A DNA stretch of 64,000 bases from Deltaproteobacteria bacterium UBA2409 (GTDB lineage Bacteria; Bdellovibrionota_C; UBA2361; DDRT01), in NCBI GenBank assembly GCA_002343185.1, contig DDRT01000013.1, forward strand, positions 76,694-140,693, written 5' to 3'. A program made the position numbers and the translations under genes. Under the pieces are notes generated by a model. That model worked only from the letters and a program-made list of their open reading frames with translations. It was not told the DNA's origin and did no database searches. Shown here piece after piece: positions 41,206 to 49,622 of this stretch (within the stretch, counting starts at the first letter, position 1; each line of letters begins with the position of its first letter).

Positions 41206-41610
41206 GTGTTAATCGTAGATACATCAGTAATAATCGATCTTTCAAAAGGGAAGCAAACAAAAGAGGTTGTTTTTTTAATTGAATATGAAAATCAGGGTGG
41301 AGCAATAGCCGTGCCCTCCATCTGCTATTCTGAAATTCTACAAGGCGCTAGAACTTTAGCTGAGTGGAAAAAAATCAGATCAGTTCTTGGTGTAAATGAG
41401 ATCTTATTTCCAAAAAACACTGTAAAATTTTGGGAAGACGCAAGCAGAATTTATTTCGATCTGAGAAGAAAAGGAAAAACTATTTCCAGCCTTATCGACT
41501 GTTTGGTGGCGCAGATTGTATTAGATTTTAAGGGTATCTTACTTCATCATGATAGGGATTATGAGTTGATAAAAACAATAAGGCCATTGAAGACAAAGTG
41601 TTACTTTTAG
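41206..41610 (+). CDS. vapC: VapC-family PIN-domain ribonuclease toxin
   Basis: The PIN domain has its acidic residues in place: VDTSVIIDLSK near 4-14 (Asp), ICYSEILQGAR near 38-48 (Glu), SLIDCLVAQI near 92-101 (Asp), and HHDRDYELI near 112-120 (Asp). VapC toxins cleave RNA, often tRNA or rRNA, when the antitoxin is degraded. The GTG at 41206, 4 nt after the vapB stop, gives the normal 134-residue protein starting VLIVDTS. A longer frame beginning inside vapB would add 20 residues that do not belong to the fold. The system looks intact. Confidence 0.88.
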   Translation: MLIVDTSVIIDLSKGKQTKEVVFLIEYENQGGAIAVPSICYSEILQGARTLAEWKKIRSVLGVNEILFPKNTVKFWEDASRIYFDLRRKGKTISSLIDCLVAQIVLDFKGILLHHDRDYELIKTIRPLKTKCYF

Positions 41611-41654
41611 CAGAATGAGTAATCTTAAGACTATATTGCCATTTTATAAACACT

Positions 41655-41788
41655 CTTTGTGGTCTTTGTGTTCTCTGTGGTTCAATTATATATGCACAGA
41701 ATCTGAATGACCTATTTCAAGGTCACTAAAAAGTATTTCCACAGTTTTAGCTTTTTTTTTAATTAACCACAAAGACCACTAAGAACAC
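41655..41788. repeat. Imperfect inverted repeat of GTGGT-rich words
   Basis: GTGGTCTTTGTG at 41659-41670 is exactly complementary to 41768-41779, within longer, looser arms (TTCTCTGTGGTT on the left and AACCACAAAG on the right). Similar 'TTTGTGGT' strings are common intergenic sequence in many environmental bacteria; their role is unknown. No gene is seen in 41611-41805. Confidence 0.5.
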
Positions 41789-41805
41789 GAATGGGATAGA
41801 TTTCA

Positions 41806-43233
41806 CTACTGAGTTTTCCTAAGTTCCAAACTATAATCTTTAGCTATAGATTCAGGATTACTGAGTGAAACCTCAACAAAGTAAAGTCCATCCTCAGGAA
41901 TTATAAAACTTTCAGTTTTACCCCCCTGGCCCCCTACAAAGCTTTTTTGGGTTATATTCTCCTTAAACTCCGTTAAGACCTTAACGTAGGTATAGTATGT
42001 GTATTCGTTACCAGGTATGAATGCTACAAAGAAAGTATCTCCTGTTTTTGCAGAGAATGAATAAAGATCTGCCTTATCAGCACCCCCTAAGTGATTTACC
42101 TTGTAACGTTTGCCGATCTCAATTCCTAAAGCTGTATCAAATGAATCACCAGCATCTTTATCAGAGTCTAGATCCCCTTTTGAAACTATAGAAACCGTAA
42201 ATGTAGCATGATCTTTATGAACTGAGGCGTACTCACTTCCGATTAATAGAAAATACTCTCCAGTTTCTCCTGTTGGTGCCCGCATTTCTTCAGTTCCAAA
42301 TTTCTTCCCGATAATTTCTCTATAAACTATCTGTTCTCTATTTGGAGCATTAATTTTACCTCCAAAATATGGAGACTCACCTTCAATGACCTGTCCGTCA
42401 TCTCGGATCTGTATCCCTTTTTCCAAGGTTTTTAGGGTAACTATAAGCTCCTGTCCTGCTTCAGCTTTAACTTTAAAGTAATCATATTCGTGGGATTTTT
42501 GGTGATGATCGAGCCTGTATTCAACACCCGTTTCAAGAGTCACAGCAGTTTCAAATGAATCACCACCTCTAATCTCTTTTCCGTAAACAGTTTTAGCTTT
42601 TTCTATAACATAGCTTTTCTTTGTTGCTTCACTTAAGGCTTGGGTTAGCTCGTTTGCATCTTTTGCATCAAAGTACTCACCATTGCCAGCAAGAGCAGCA
42701 GCTTTAAGTTGAGCTCTTGTTTTTTCGTCAACATTAAACCCAATAACGTGAAGAGTGACATTGAATCCTTCATTAATAAGCTTTTTAATTGTTGCTGCAG
42801 GGTCTCCGCCACAGGTTTCTTCTCCATCACTGAGAAGAATAATTGTTTTCTTTGACTCTTTAGTTAGATCGAAATCATTTTTTGATAATTCAAGTGAGTA
42901 AGATATTGGTGTGTAGCCTTTAGGGTCAATTGCTGAGAGAGCAGTTTCGATATTAGTTTTACTATCAACGCTGATCGGGACTACAAGTTCAGAATCAAGG
43001 CAACTTTTTTCTTTATCAGCCTGGTTTTCTCTGTGTGCATAAACTCTAAGACCTACTGCGCCTTCTACATGGGGAAGAGCATCTCTAAGGGCAGCTTTGG
43101 CAGCTTCAATTTGGGTCTTGCCAGCAGTTGTTTGCCTCATTGACCCTGAAGCATCAAGGATAAAAAGAAGGTCGGATTGGGCTAGGGCTGTTAAAGGGAC
43201 AATAAGTAATATAAGCAACTGTTTCATTGCCAT
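41806..43233 (-). CDS. Exported von Willebrand factor A-domain protein
   Basis: A signal peptide (MAMKQLLILLIVPLTALAQS) leads directly into a VWA domain whose metal site is intact: LDASGSM near 26-32, the Thr in GYTPIS near 128, and LLSDGEETCGGDP near 150-162. After about residue 220 there are two repeated beta-sandwich segments (GGDSFETAV... and AGDSFDTAL..., each followed by YRLDHH or YKVNHL) that resemble PPC-like domains of secreted proteins. VWA proteins bind partners through a divalent metal; this one probably acts in the periplasm or at the surface. ATG at 43233 or 43227 is used, not the upstream frame, because only these give a signal peptide. Confidence 0.82.
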   Translation of the reverse strand: MAMKQLLILLIVPLTALAQSDLLFILDASGSMRQTTAGKTQIEAAKAALRDALPHVEGAVGLRVYAHRENQADKEKSCLDSELVVPISVDSKTNIETALSAIDPKGYTPISYSLELSKNDFDLTKESKKTIILLSDGEETCGGDPAATIKKLINEGFNVTLHVIGFNVDEKTRAQLKAAALAGNGEYFDAKDANELTQALSEATKKSYVIEKAKTVYGKEIRGGDSFETAVTLETGVEYRLDHHQKSHEYDYFKVKAEAGQELIVTLKTLEKGIQIRDDGQVIEGESPYFGGKINAPNREQIVYREIIGKKFGTEEMRAPTGETGEYFLLIGSEYASVHKDHATFTVSIVSKGDLDSDKDAGDSFDTALGIEIGKRYKVNHLGGADKADLYSFSAKTGDTFFVAFIPGNEYTYYTYVKVLTEFKENITQKSFVGGQGGKTESFIIPEDGLYFVEVSLSNPESIAKDYSLELRKTQ

Positions 43234-43267
43234 AAAACTTCGCAAACCCGTTATAAAAAGGCAAGCA

Positions 43268-43483
43268 CTACATTCCGCTTGGTGGATCCCTGAGTTCAAA
43301 GCCCTTTATAAGTCTGCACCCCGTTAAAACAGCCTGAGCGTAGGGAAGATCATCAACTAACCCATATGCATGATAAGGCTCCCCCTGCTCTATTCCTGAG
43401 ACGCCAAGTTCCCGGAGTGCTAGCAAAGTTCTGTCATCTAATTCCTCTGTCTCTAACTCTACGCAGATATAAACGGTATTCAT
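43268..43483 (-). CDS. Small hypothetical protein
   Basis: This 71-residue acidic protein is not recognised. It starts with a strand (NTVYICVELE), has a helix (TLLALRELGV) and a second helix (AQAVLTGCRLIK), and could be a small ferredoxin-like alpha/beta fold. It lies just upstream of the VWA gene on the same strand, with 34 bp between them, so they may share a transcript. No good ribosome binding site is visible. Confidence 0.45.
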   Translation of the reverse strand: MNTVYICVELETEELDDRTLLALRELGVSGIEQGEPYHAYGLVDDLPYAQAVLTGCRLIKGFELRDPPSGM

Positions 43484-43594
43484 AATTTATGAACAGATTG
43501 ACATGTAAATCTCATTAGTCAAATCATAATGTTCTAACTTCAAATAATTTTTTATAACACCTTGATATAAATGACTTTTCTACGTCGATGATTA

Positions 43595-43624
43595 ATGACA
43601 AAAAGCATATTGTCGGATTATACT
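43595..43624 (+). promoter_or_regulatory. Promoter of the TrmB-like gene placing the start at the ATG
   Basis: ATGACA (43595-43600) and TATACT (43619-43624) are separated by 18 nt. The ATG at 43632 lies 7 nt after the -10, so the transcript should begin at or beside the A of the ATG. There is no ribosome binding site. Confidence 0.55.
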
Positions 43625-43631
43625 GACACTT

Positions 43632-44390
43632 ATGCTGGGAGATTTGCTTTCAAAGCTTGGTTATTCAGAGAAGGAGTCGAAGCTGTATTGTAGTTTGGTT
43701 GAGCTTGGGGAATCCACTGCTGCAGCATTGAGCAAGCATTCAAAAATACCCCGTGCAACAGTGTATGGTATCCTTGATCAGCTAATTGAACGTGGAGTTG
43801 TAAGGACAGAAAGAAGAGGTACAAGAACCCTGTTTGTCTCAAGCCCTCCACAAGCGTTCTCAAGGGAGATTGATGAAGAAAAGGAGCGTCTTCAACAAAG
43901 AGAGATAATAGCTGATGAAATTAAAAAAGTCTTAACCCCACAACTAAGAAGCTCAAGCATACCGCAGTTAAACTTTCTGGAAGGTAAAAGGAACATAGAG
44001 AGTTTTCTTTATGAGATGCTGCCTGAATGGAGAAAGAGCACAAAAGCAGTTGGGGATTGTACCCTTTGGGGATATCAGGATCATACATTTGTTGAAGAGT
44101 ACAGAAGATGGCACAACCATCTTTGGAGTAGTATGGATAAAAGCGAAAAGATTCATCTATTCTCTAATCCTTCAAGCATAGAAAAGGAACTAGTACATAA
44201 GATAAGCAGACGTGAAGTAAGACGACTCCCCGCAGAGTATGATTTTAAGAGTTCGATATGGCTTTATGGTGATTATATTTTTATGGCTATAACGAGACAA
44301 AAACCTCATATTGCAGTTCATATAAGAAACGATATATTTGCCTCAAACCTCAGAGCAATTTTTAAAATCCTCTGGTTAGTTAAGTCTTGA
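43632..44390 (+). CDS. TrmB-family transcriptional regulator
   Basis: The first 70 residues form a winged helix-turn-helix typical of TrmB-like regulators: LGYSEKESKLYCSLVELGES (8-27), then KHSKIPRATVYGILDQLIERG with the recognition helix. A coiled segment (REIDEEKERLQQREIIADEI) and a C-terminal effector-like region follow (YEMLPEW, DCTLWGYQDHTFVEEYRRW). TrmB proteins often sense sugars. This one is coupled to the aminotransferase gene, whose ATG is 2 bp after its stop, so it may control it. The regulator itself appears leaderless. Confidence 0.8.
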   Translation: MLGDLLSKLGYSEKESKLYCSLVELGESTAAALSKHSKIPRATVYGILDQLIERGVVRTERRGTRTLFVSSPPQAFSREIDEEKERLQQREIIADEIKKVLTPQLRSSSIPQLNFLEGKRNIESFLYEMLPEWRKSTKAVGDCTLWGYQDHTFVEEYRRWHNHLWSSMDKSEKIHLFSNPSSIEKELVHKISRREVRRLPAEYDFKSSIWLYGDYIFMAITRQKPHIAVHIRNDIFASNLRAIFKILWLVKS

Positions 44391-44392
44391 TA

Positions 44393-45250
44393 ATGAATGA
44401 TGTTGTTTCAATAAATGGTGAGCTCTTTCCTCTTATAGAGGCTAAGATTCCACTCTTAGACCGTGGATTGCTTTATGGAGATGGCATTTTTGAAGGTGTA
44501 AGGTTCTACGATAAAAAACCTCTCTTACACATCCCCCACTTTGAACGGTTCTGCAAGTCGGCTGAGTACATTAGGCTGTCTCCCCCGTCTTTAGAGTCCT
44601 ACAACCATGAGATTAAAAAAACAATCGAAGCTTCAGGATATGCCGACGGATATCTTAGGATAATTCTAACACGTGGTGTTGGAAAAATGGGGATTACTCC
44701 AACAGGATATGGAAAACCAAATTTTTATGTGATCGTCACTAATATAGCACTTTACGATAAAAGCTTATATGAAAATGGGATTGAGCTTGTTGTTTCAAAG
44801 TCAAGAAGAATTCATAAAGATAGTTTTAGTGGGCAGGTAAAGTCATTAGCCTATCTCCCAAATATTATCTGCCTTTGGGAGGCTCTTGAAAGTGGAGCGA
44901 CTGAGGCTTTAATGCTAGATTGTGATGGATATGTTTCTGAAGCCTCTGTAGCAAATATCTTTGCATTGATGGGGAACACCTTACTAACTCCAAGCCTTGA
45001 GGCTAACTGTCTTGAAGGAGTTACCCGTAATCAGATTATCAAACTTTCTTCCAAGCTAGGCTTCAATGTTGAAGAGAAGCTCTTTAAGTTAGATGAGTTG
45101 CTTGAGGCTGATGAAGTCTTTCTGACTGGTACAGGAGCAGGCGTAGTGCCTGTAGCAAGTATTAATGGCACAAAATTCAAGATAGATAGATCAAAAAAAA
45201 TTAGAGAAGTTTATGAGTCATCCATTAAAGATAACTGCCAGGCTCTTTGA
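44393..45250 (+). CDS. PLP class IV aminotransferase (branched-chain/D-amino-acid/ADC lyase type)
   Basis: This is a fold-type IV PLP enzyme. DRGLLYGDGIFEGVR near 23-37 is the family signature, GQVKSLAYLPN near 148-158 carries the PLP lysine, and GYVSEASVANIFAL near 180-193 and GVTRNQIIKL near 207 bind the cofactor phosphate. Length 286 is typical. Activity could be on branched-chain amino acids, D-amino acids or aminodeoxychorismate; the motifs shown do not decide. ATG at 44393 is preferred to an upstream TTG. Its last 40 nt overlap the convergent FAD-protein gene. Confidence 0.87.
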   Translation: MNDVVSINGELFPLIEAKIPLLDRGLLYGDGIFEGVRFYDKKPLLHIPHFERFCKSAEYIRLSPPSLESYNHEIKKTIEASGYADGYLRIILTRGVGKMGITPTGYGKPNFYVIVTNIALYDKSLYENGIELVVSKSRRIHKDSFSGQVKSLAYLPNIICLWEALESGATEALMLDCDGYVSEASVANIFALMGNTLLTPSLEANCLEGVTRNQIIKLSSKLGFNVEEKLFKLDELLEADEVFLTGTGAGVVPVASINGTKFKIDRSKKIREVYESSIKDNCQAL

Positions 45251-46467
45251 TAAAATGCCATCATAACACTCCAGGCTGCTTCATAACTTTGATGAGCAAA
45301 CTCTTCAGCGGATAGAGCCCTCATACTGTGAATGTTGGGACCAATTGCAAAAATTGCTGGTGACATAGTTGGACGAGATGAGCCTTTAATAATCAAAGAT
45401 CCATCAACTCTGGCAAAATCTTCAGCTTCAGGGTGTTTACATACTACTCCATCTTTATAGAGCTGCCTTAGGAGTTTTGGTACTGGCTCTTTATTTTCTG
45501 TCATAGTCTCTCTGGAACCAGAAAATGGAGCTGCATCAATCAAAACACCTTTGAATCGCCATTTATTTTTATTAGATGTTACTTTGATTTCTCCATCTAT
45601 CCCTACTGAATCAATAATCCCTTCAATTAGGGTAATTTTGTCTAGGTAAAAGTTGAGACCCTTATTTCTTGGTGTGGCTTGAAGCCTTGTGCCAGATCTA
45701 ATTGCACCACCAAGCCCAACGGGAAGTTTCCTTGATATTATGCCGATATCGCCATTGTAATTAAGCTCATAGAGTGAGTTTAGGACATCTAATGTTGTAT
45801 CACCAAACCCACGGATAAAGATCTGTGGTTCGCTAAGAATTTTTCTAATTTCTTCAGGATTATATGGATTTTTGACTATTCTGGGTGATTCAGGAAGTTC
45901 AGCTGGATTAGGCGAGTGACCTTCGCAAAGAATAACAGCATCAAAGAGTTCTCCATTTACAAGCCATTGATCTCCTTCACGAGAAATCTTCTCGACTTTC
46001 TCCTCTCTGTGAGAGAACAGTTCTCCTAGTTTTGGACTATCTAAAAATTGCTGATGAATATGTTCCCCTACCTTGGATCTATTTGGCACTTGAGGGTCTC
46101 TAACCAGGACATCTGAGAAAGAAAACTTGTCTAAGCTAAAATTTGGACATAACCACTCAGGTTGATCTTCTTTGAAATGAACACCACGTCCGATGGAGCT
46201 AAACTGACCATCATGAAACATGGTAACTTTAATCTTCGGTGGAGTCGGAAAGTACTCCCCAAGCTCTACTGCTTTCATATCCTGCCACTCTATACCTGAG
46301 TTTTGGAATGCTAAGACGTAACCAGCTTTCTCTAAGCACCTATTATGAAAAGTCAAAAGATGGTTTACAGCAGCCGCCCCAGAAAACCCACCCCCTATTA
46401 CCGCGATTTTTTGCGTAAGTTGGCTAATTCGAAGCTCATCGAATTTATAACCTTGCTGGGCGTGCAT
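45211..46467 (-). CDS. FAD/NAD(P)-binding protein (YdhS/HI0933-like fold)
   Basis: KIAVIGGGFSGAAAVNHLL near 20-38 is an FAD-binding Rossmann loop, and the order of segments (GRGVHFKEDQPEWLCPN with the GxxY/F region, then DAVILCEGHSPNP near 180 and a second dinucleotide region, VLIDAAPFSG) fits the NAD_binding_9 family of uncertain activity. The final FAIGPNIHSMRAL is the C-terminal FAD contact. The substrate is unknown. A TATAAA 8 nt before the ATG suggests a leaderless message. The 3' end overlaps the aminotransferase gene. Confidence 0.72.
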   Translation of the reverse strand: MHAQQGYKFDELRISQLTQKIAVIGGGFSGAAAVNHLLTFHNRCLEKAGYVLAFQNSGIEWQDMKAVELGEYFPTPPKIKVTMFHDGQFSSIGRGVHFKEDQPEWLCPNFSLDKFSFSDVLVRDPQVPNRSKVGEHIHQQFLDSPKLGELFSHREEKVEKISREGDQWLVNGELFDAVILCEGHSPNPAELPESPRIVKNPYNPEEIRKILSEPQIFIRGFGDTTLDVLNSLYELNYNGDIGIISRKLPVGLGGAIRSGTRLQATPRNKGLNFYLDKITLIEGIIDSVGIDGEIKVTSNKNKWRFKGVLIDAAPFSGSRETMTENKEPVPKLLRQLYKDGVVCKHPEAEDFARVDGSLIIKGSSRPTMSPAIFAIGPNIHSMRALSAEEFAHQSYEAAWSVMMAFYQRAWQLSLMDDS

Positions 46468-46494
46468 CTCCTAATTTTATAATGTCTTATGTTC

Positions 46495-47403
46495 CTATTC
46501 AATTTTGATAGGGTTCTTTAGCAACTTTCGGGCCTTATCAAGCTGTTCAGTTCTGATATCTTCATTAACCCCCGCAAAGTTCCGTCTATCTGAGGCCTGT
46601 TTTGTGAATTCACCTAACACTATTGCTATCCATATAAATCGATAGACAGGAAATAAGAGTTTAAGCCTCTCTAGGTGAGAAGGATCTCTTTTTGCTAAAA
46701 TTCTGGATTGTACTTCAGGGATGTATTCTTCTGGTATTTTAATTTTCGGTTGATAGAAAAAATCCAAGACAACTTTAATCGGGTCATCAAGTCCAGCATG
46801 TTCAAAGTCAAAAAAAACTAAACCATTCTTAGTCAAAAGTGCGTTATGTAGACCAAAGTCTGAAGGTGAAACCACTTTTTCCTCTAAACTTTCAAATATG
46901 TCGATTTTCACTAGTGGTTCTTTTTCCTTATTCCAGGCTGGAATTACATCGTTATTTATAAAGTGAGAACACAAACTTTGAATTTCATCGTAATCTTCAA
47001 TCCCGTATAGCTGATGAAGTCTAGTTTCAATTCTTTCTATATATCCTTTGATTCCAAATCTGGCTTCAGATGCAAGAGGTAGAGCAACATTCTTCTGTAA
47101 ACGATTGAAAAAATCTAGCATTTGATCGATGTAATTTTTTTCGCACTTTACAACTGATTCTCCATCTATAAATGATAAAACATTAAAACCTTCTCCCTCA
47201 AAAAGTAATGAGGGCACACTTAATCCGGATGCATGTTTTAGAAATAGAGTCTCTCTCTCTTGGCGTTCTTTGGAGAAGTAGTGTTTGAGAAAGAATTTCT
47301 TTTCTCCGGCGGTAACTTTAAAAGCTTTGTTATTGCCCCCTGAAAAAACTTGGATTAGCTCAATTGGATCACTACCTCCTAAAGAATAAAAGATCTCCTT
47401 CAC
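46495..47403 (-). CDS. Aminoglycoside phosphotransferase/choline-kinase-family protein
   Basis: This has the small-molecule kinase fold shared by APH and choline kinases. VTAGEKKFFLKHYF near 30-43 holds the ATP-binding Lys, SPSDFGLHNALL near 184-195 is the catalytic loop (Asp and Asn kept, though the usual HxD is SPSD), and VFFDFEHAGLDDP near 201-213 is the Mg-binding Asp motif. It is not necessarily a resistance enzyme: it is coupled by ATGA to a HAD-type hydrolase and lies next to transketolase genes, a combination typical of sugar-metabolism clusters. The acceptor is probably a sugar or polyol; this is inferred. Confidence 0.8.
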   Translation of the reverse strand: MKEIFYSLGGSDPIELIQVFSGGNNKAFKVTAGEKKFFLKHYFSKERQERETLFLKHASGLSVPSLLFEGEGFNVLSFIDGESVVKCEKNYIDQMLDFFNRLQKNVALPLASEARFGIKGYIERIETRLHQLYGIEDYDEIQSLCSHFINNDVIPAWNKEKEPLVKIDIFESLEEKVVSPSDFGLHNALLTKNGLVFFDFEHAGLDDPIKVVLDFFYQPKIKIPEEYIPEVQSRILAKRDPSHLERLKLLFPVYRFIWIAIVLGEFTKQASDRRNFAGVNEDIRTEQLDKARKLLKNPIKIE

Positions 47404-47948
47404 TTAAAATCTCCCCAATTGGAGAAGCGATCAGGGTAGGTGCTTTCGTTGTACGGATCATAGAGAACCGCTCGCACTGTTTTAGGGAAAAGAGGATCCA
47501 TTAGAATTTCAGTAAGATCATCGATAAAAACAGTACAGTTTTCAGAATCAATTCGTTTTAATTTAGCCTCTTTGGTCTCTTCAAAGAAGACATCTTTTAC
47601 TATTTTCGTAATTCCGTGATTTTCAAGCCACCGTTTAGCGGAATCATGAAGATTGAAGGAATCCTTTGAATATGAGAGTTTGGTTTTATGGCTGATTATG
47701 ACAGCTTTGTTGAAAGTTTTAAGTTTATCTATAAAACCCTGAGCTACAGAGGCTCCGTCTATTCTTGGGCCATAAATAAGACCTTGAATCTCAGTCCACA
47801 CTGACTCCTCTCCAATCACTCTTAGATAATCTCTTAGAGCCGTTTTTGTCACTGGGCTGATTGGATAGCCACGCTCTTTAACAATCTCCTCAAGTACTGG
47901 CTCATACCTAATTATGGTATTATCAAAATCGATTCCGATAATGCTCAA
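47400..47948 (-). CDS. HAD-superfamily hydrolase (predicted phosphatase)
   Basis: HAD motif I is IDFDNTI at 5-11, motif II is VIISHK near 94-99, motif III Lys is in the EETKEAKLKR segment, and motif IV is VFIDDLTEIL near 138-147. It could remove a phosphate from a sugar phosphate. The start is TTG. The minus-strand -10 TATACT ends 5 nt before it, and there is no ribosome binding site. The gene diverges from the transketolase pair with 19 bp between start codons and is coupled to the kinase gene downstream. Confidence 0.82.
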   Translation of the reverse strand: MSIIGIDFDNTIIRYEPVLEEIVKERGYPISPVTKTALRDYLRVIGEESVWTEIQGLIYGPRIDGASVAQGFIDKLKTFNKAVIISHKTKLSYSKDSFNLHDSAKRWLENHGITKIVKDVFFEETKEAKLKRIDSENCTVFIDDLTEILMDPLFPKTVRAVLYDPYNESTYPDRFSNWGDFK

Positions 47949-47953
47949 AACAC

Positions 47954-47961
47954 AGTATAGT
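47954..47961. promoter_or_regulatory. Overlapping divergent -10 boxes for HAD and transketolase genes
   Basis: AGTATAGT reads TATACT on the minus strand (47959-47954) and TATAGT on the plus strand (47956-47961). The HAD start codon is 5 nt from one and the transketolase ATG 6 nt from the other. This is the same architecture as at 38635-38643. Confidence 0.55.
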
Positions 47962-47967
47962 TAACAT

Positions 47968-48726
47968 ATGTTAGAAGAGATGGCTAAGCGAATTCGTTTA
48001 GCCGTAATTGAAATGTCTCACAGGGCTGAAACTCCTCATCTCGGATCATCTCTTTCTGTCGTGGATATTCTCTGCGCATTAAGCGATAAGATTAAGTCAG
48101 ATAAAGTTATCCTCAGTAAAGGCCATGCAATCACTGCACTTTACGCCCTTTTGGCTGAACTAGGACAGATCGACAAAGCTGAACTTCTTCATTTTAATGA
48201 AAATGGAAGCAGGCTTCCAGAGCAACCAAGCCCACATTGTGTCCCAGGAGTCGAATGGGCAACTGGCTCCCTTGGCCATGGTCTTTCAGTTGGGGTTGGT
48301 TTTGCACTTGCTGCGAGAATTAAAGGTGAGAAGTACAAAACCTATATTGTAATGAGCGATGGTGAATGTAACGAAGGTAGCGTTTGGGAAGCGAGCATGT
48401 TTGCAGGCGCTCAAGGACTTAATAATTTAGTCGTTATAGTTGACTATAATAAATGGCAGGCTACCGGGAGAAGTAATGATGTGATGCATCTTTCCCCATT
48501 GGTGGGGAAGTTTCAAAGCTTTGGGTGGGATGCTGTAGAAATAGATGGACACGATATTGAAACTCTAACAAGTGAGATTAATCGAGAGAGTAATAAACCC
48601 ATAGCAATTATCGCCAATACAATTAAGGGCAAAGGAGTCTCCTTTATGGAGGATGACAATAACTGGCATTATCGTATCCCTACTAAAGATCAAGTGGCTA
48701 TGGCAAAGGCAGAGTTAGGATTATGA
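47968..48726 (+). CDS. Transketolase, N-terminal (ThDP-binding) subunit
   Basis: Together with the next gene this makes a split transketolase, which moves two-carbon ketol units between sugar phosphates. RAETPHLGSSLSVVDIL near 18-34 and GLHGH-type GSLGHGLSVGVGFALAA near 105-121 are typical, and the thiamine diphosphate motif runs from SDGECNEGS to YNKWQATG (about 130-166). Archaea and many bacterial sugar clusters encode transketolase as such half-size subunits. The 3' end overlaps the C-terminal subunit as ATGA. The start is probably leaderless. In this setting it could supply sedoheptulose-7-phosphate or a branched sugar. Confidence 0.92.
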   Translation: MLEEMAKRIRLAVIEMSHRAETPHLGSSLSVVDILCALSDKIKSDKVILSKGHAITALYALLAELGQIDKAELLHFNENGSRLPEQPSPHCVPGVEWATGSLGHGLSVGVGFALAARIKGEKYKTYIVMSDGECNEGSVWEASMFAGAQGLNNLVVIVDYNKWQATGRSNDVMHLSPLVGKFQSFGWDAVEIDGHDIETLTSEINRESNKPIAIIANTIKGKGVSFMEDDNNWHYRIPTKDQVAMAKAELGL

Positions 48727-49622
48727 GGAATGCTTTTGCTGATGAGGTTACAAAGCTTGCAAGTGAAGATGAACGGATCGTTTTTCTCTCTGGCGACATA
48801 GGAAATAAGCTGTTTGATAAATTAAAATTGGTTGCTCCGGGTAGATTTTATAATTGTGGTGTAGCTGAAGCTAATATGATCAGCCTCGGCTGTGGTTTGG
48901 CTTCTCAGGGGCTAAGACCTATTGCTTACACAATAACTCCATTTATCACATATCGTTGTATTGAACAGATAAGAGTTGATGCTTGTTACCACAATCAGCC
49001 ACTCACATTTGTAGGGGTAGGAGCAGGACTAGGATATACTTCACTCGGGGCAACTCACCATTCATTAGAAGATATTGCTATGCTACGAAGCTTGCCTAAT
49101 ATTACTATTCTTTGCCCTGCCGACCCTGTCGAAACACGTGGTGCTATAAGGGCAGCAATAAATGTAAATGGGCCAGTCTATATAAGACTAGGTAAGAAAG
49201 GAGAGCCTGTACTATTTCAGGATAATACAAACTTTGAAATTGGCACTCCCAACAAGCTAGTTGATGGTGAGAATACAGTGATTCTTTCATGTGGAACGAT
49301 TACTGCGGTTGCGCTTGAGCTTGTAAAAGAGTTAAAGAGCTGCGCACTGTATAGTTTTCATACTGTGAAGCCTTTAAATACTCAATTTTTGAAAGAGATT
49401 TTTAATCAGTATGAAAGAGTAATAACCATCGAAGAGCATTCATTAATTGGTGGTTTCGGAAGTGCCGTTGCTGAGTGGGCAGTCGATAATAGAGTCGATA
49501 CAAAGAATCTAGTTCGATTTGGTACTAAAGATGAGTTTCTTCATGGTGCAAACGATTATTCTTTAGGAGCAAAAAGTTTGGGCTTAGGCTTAGAAGACCT
49601 AAGGTCTAAGATTAACACCTGA
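48723..49622 (+). CDS. Transketolase, C-terminal subunit
   Basis: This is the pyrimidine-binding and C-terminal half of split transketolase. FLSGDIGNK near 21-29, YNCGVAEANMISLGCGLAS near 43-61 with the catalytic Glu of GVAEANM, GATHHSLEDIAMLRSLPN near 107-124 and the C-terminal TIEEHSLIGGFGSAVAE near 236-252 match the family. It is coupled to the upstream subunit (ATGA) and its 3' end overlaps the convergent dehydrogenase gene by 11 nt. A 1-deoxyxylulose-phosphate synthase-like role is less likely because the two halves are separate and adjacent. Confidence 0.92.
   Translation: MRNAFADEVTKLASEDERIVFLSGDIGNKLFDKLKLVAPGRFYNCGVAEANMISLGCGLASQGLRPIAYTITPFITYRCIEQIRVDACYHNQPLTFVGVGAGLGYTSLGATHHSLEDIAMLRSLPNITILCPADPVETRGAIRAAINVNGPVYIRLGKKGEPVLFQDNTNFEIGTPNKLVDGENTVILSCGTITAVALELVKELKSCALYSFHTVKPLNTQFLKEIFNQYERVITIEEHSLIGGFGSAVAEWAVDNRVDTKNLVRFGTKDEFLHGANDYSLGAKSLGLGLEDLRSKINT

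Noticed and set aside
46495..47403. Considered as an antibiotic-resistance (APH) gene
   Set aside because: The catalytic loop is not the classic HxD form and the gene is coupled to a sugar-type HAD hydrolase. The family is broad and most members are not resistance enzymes.
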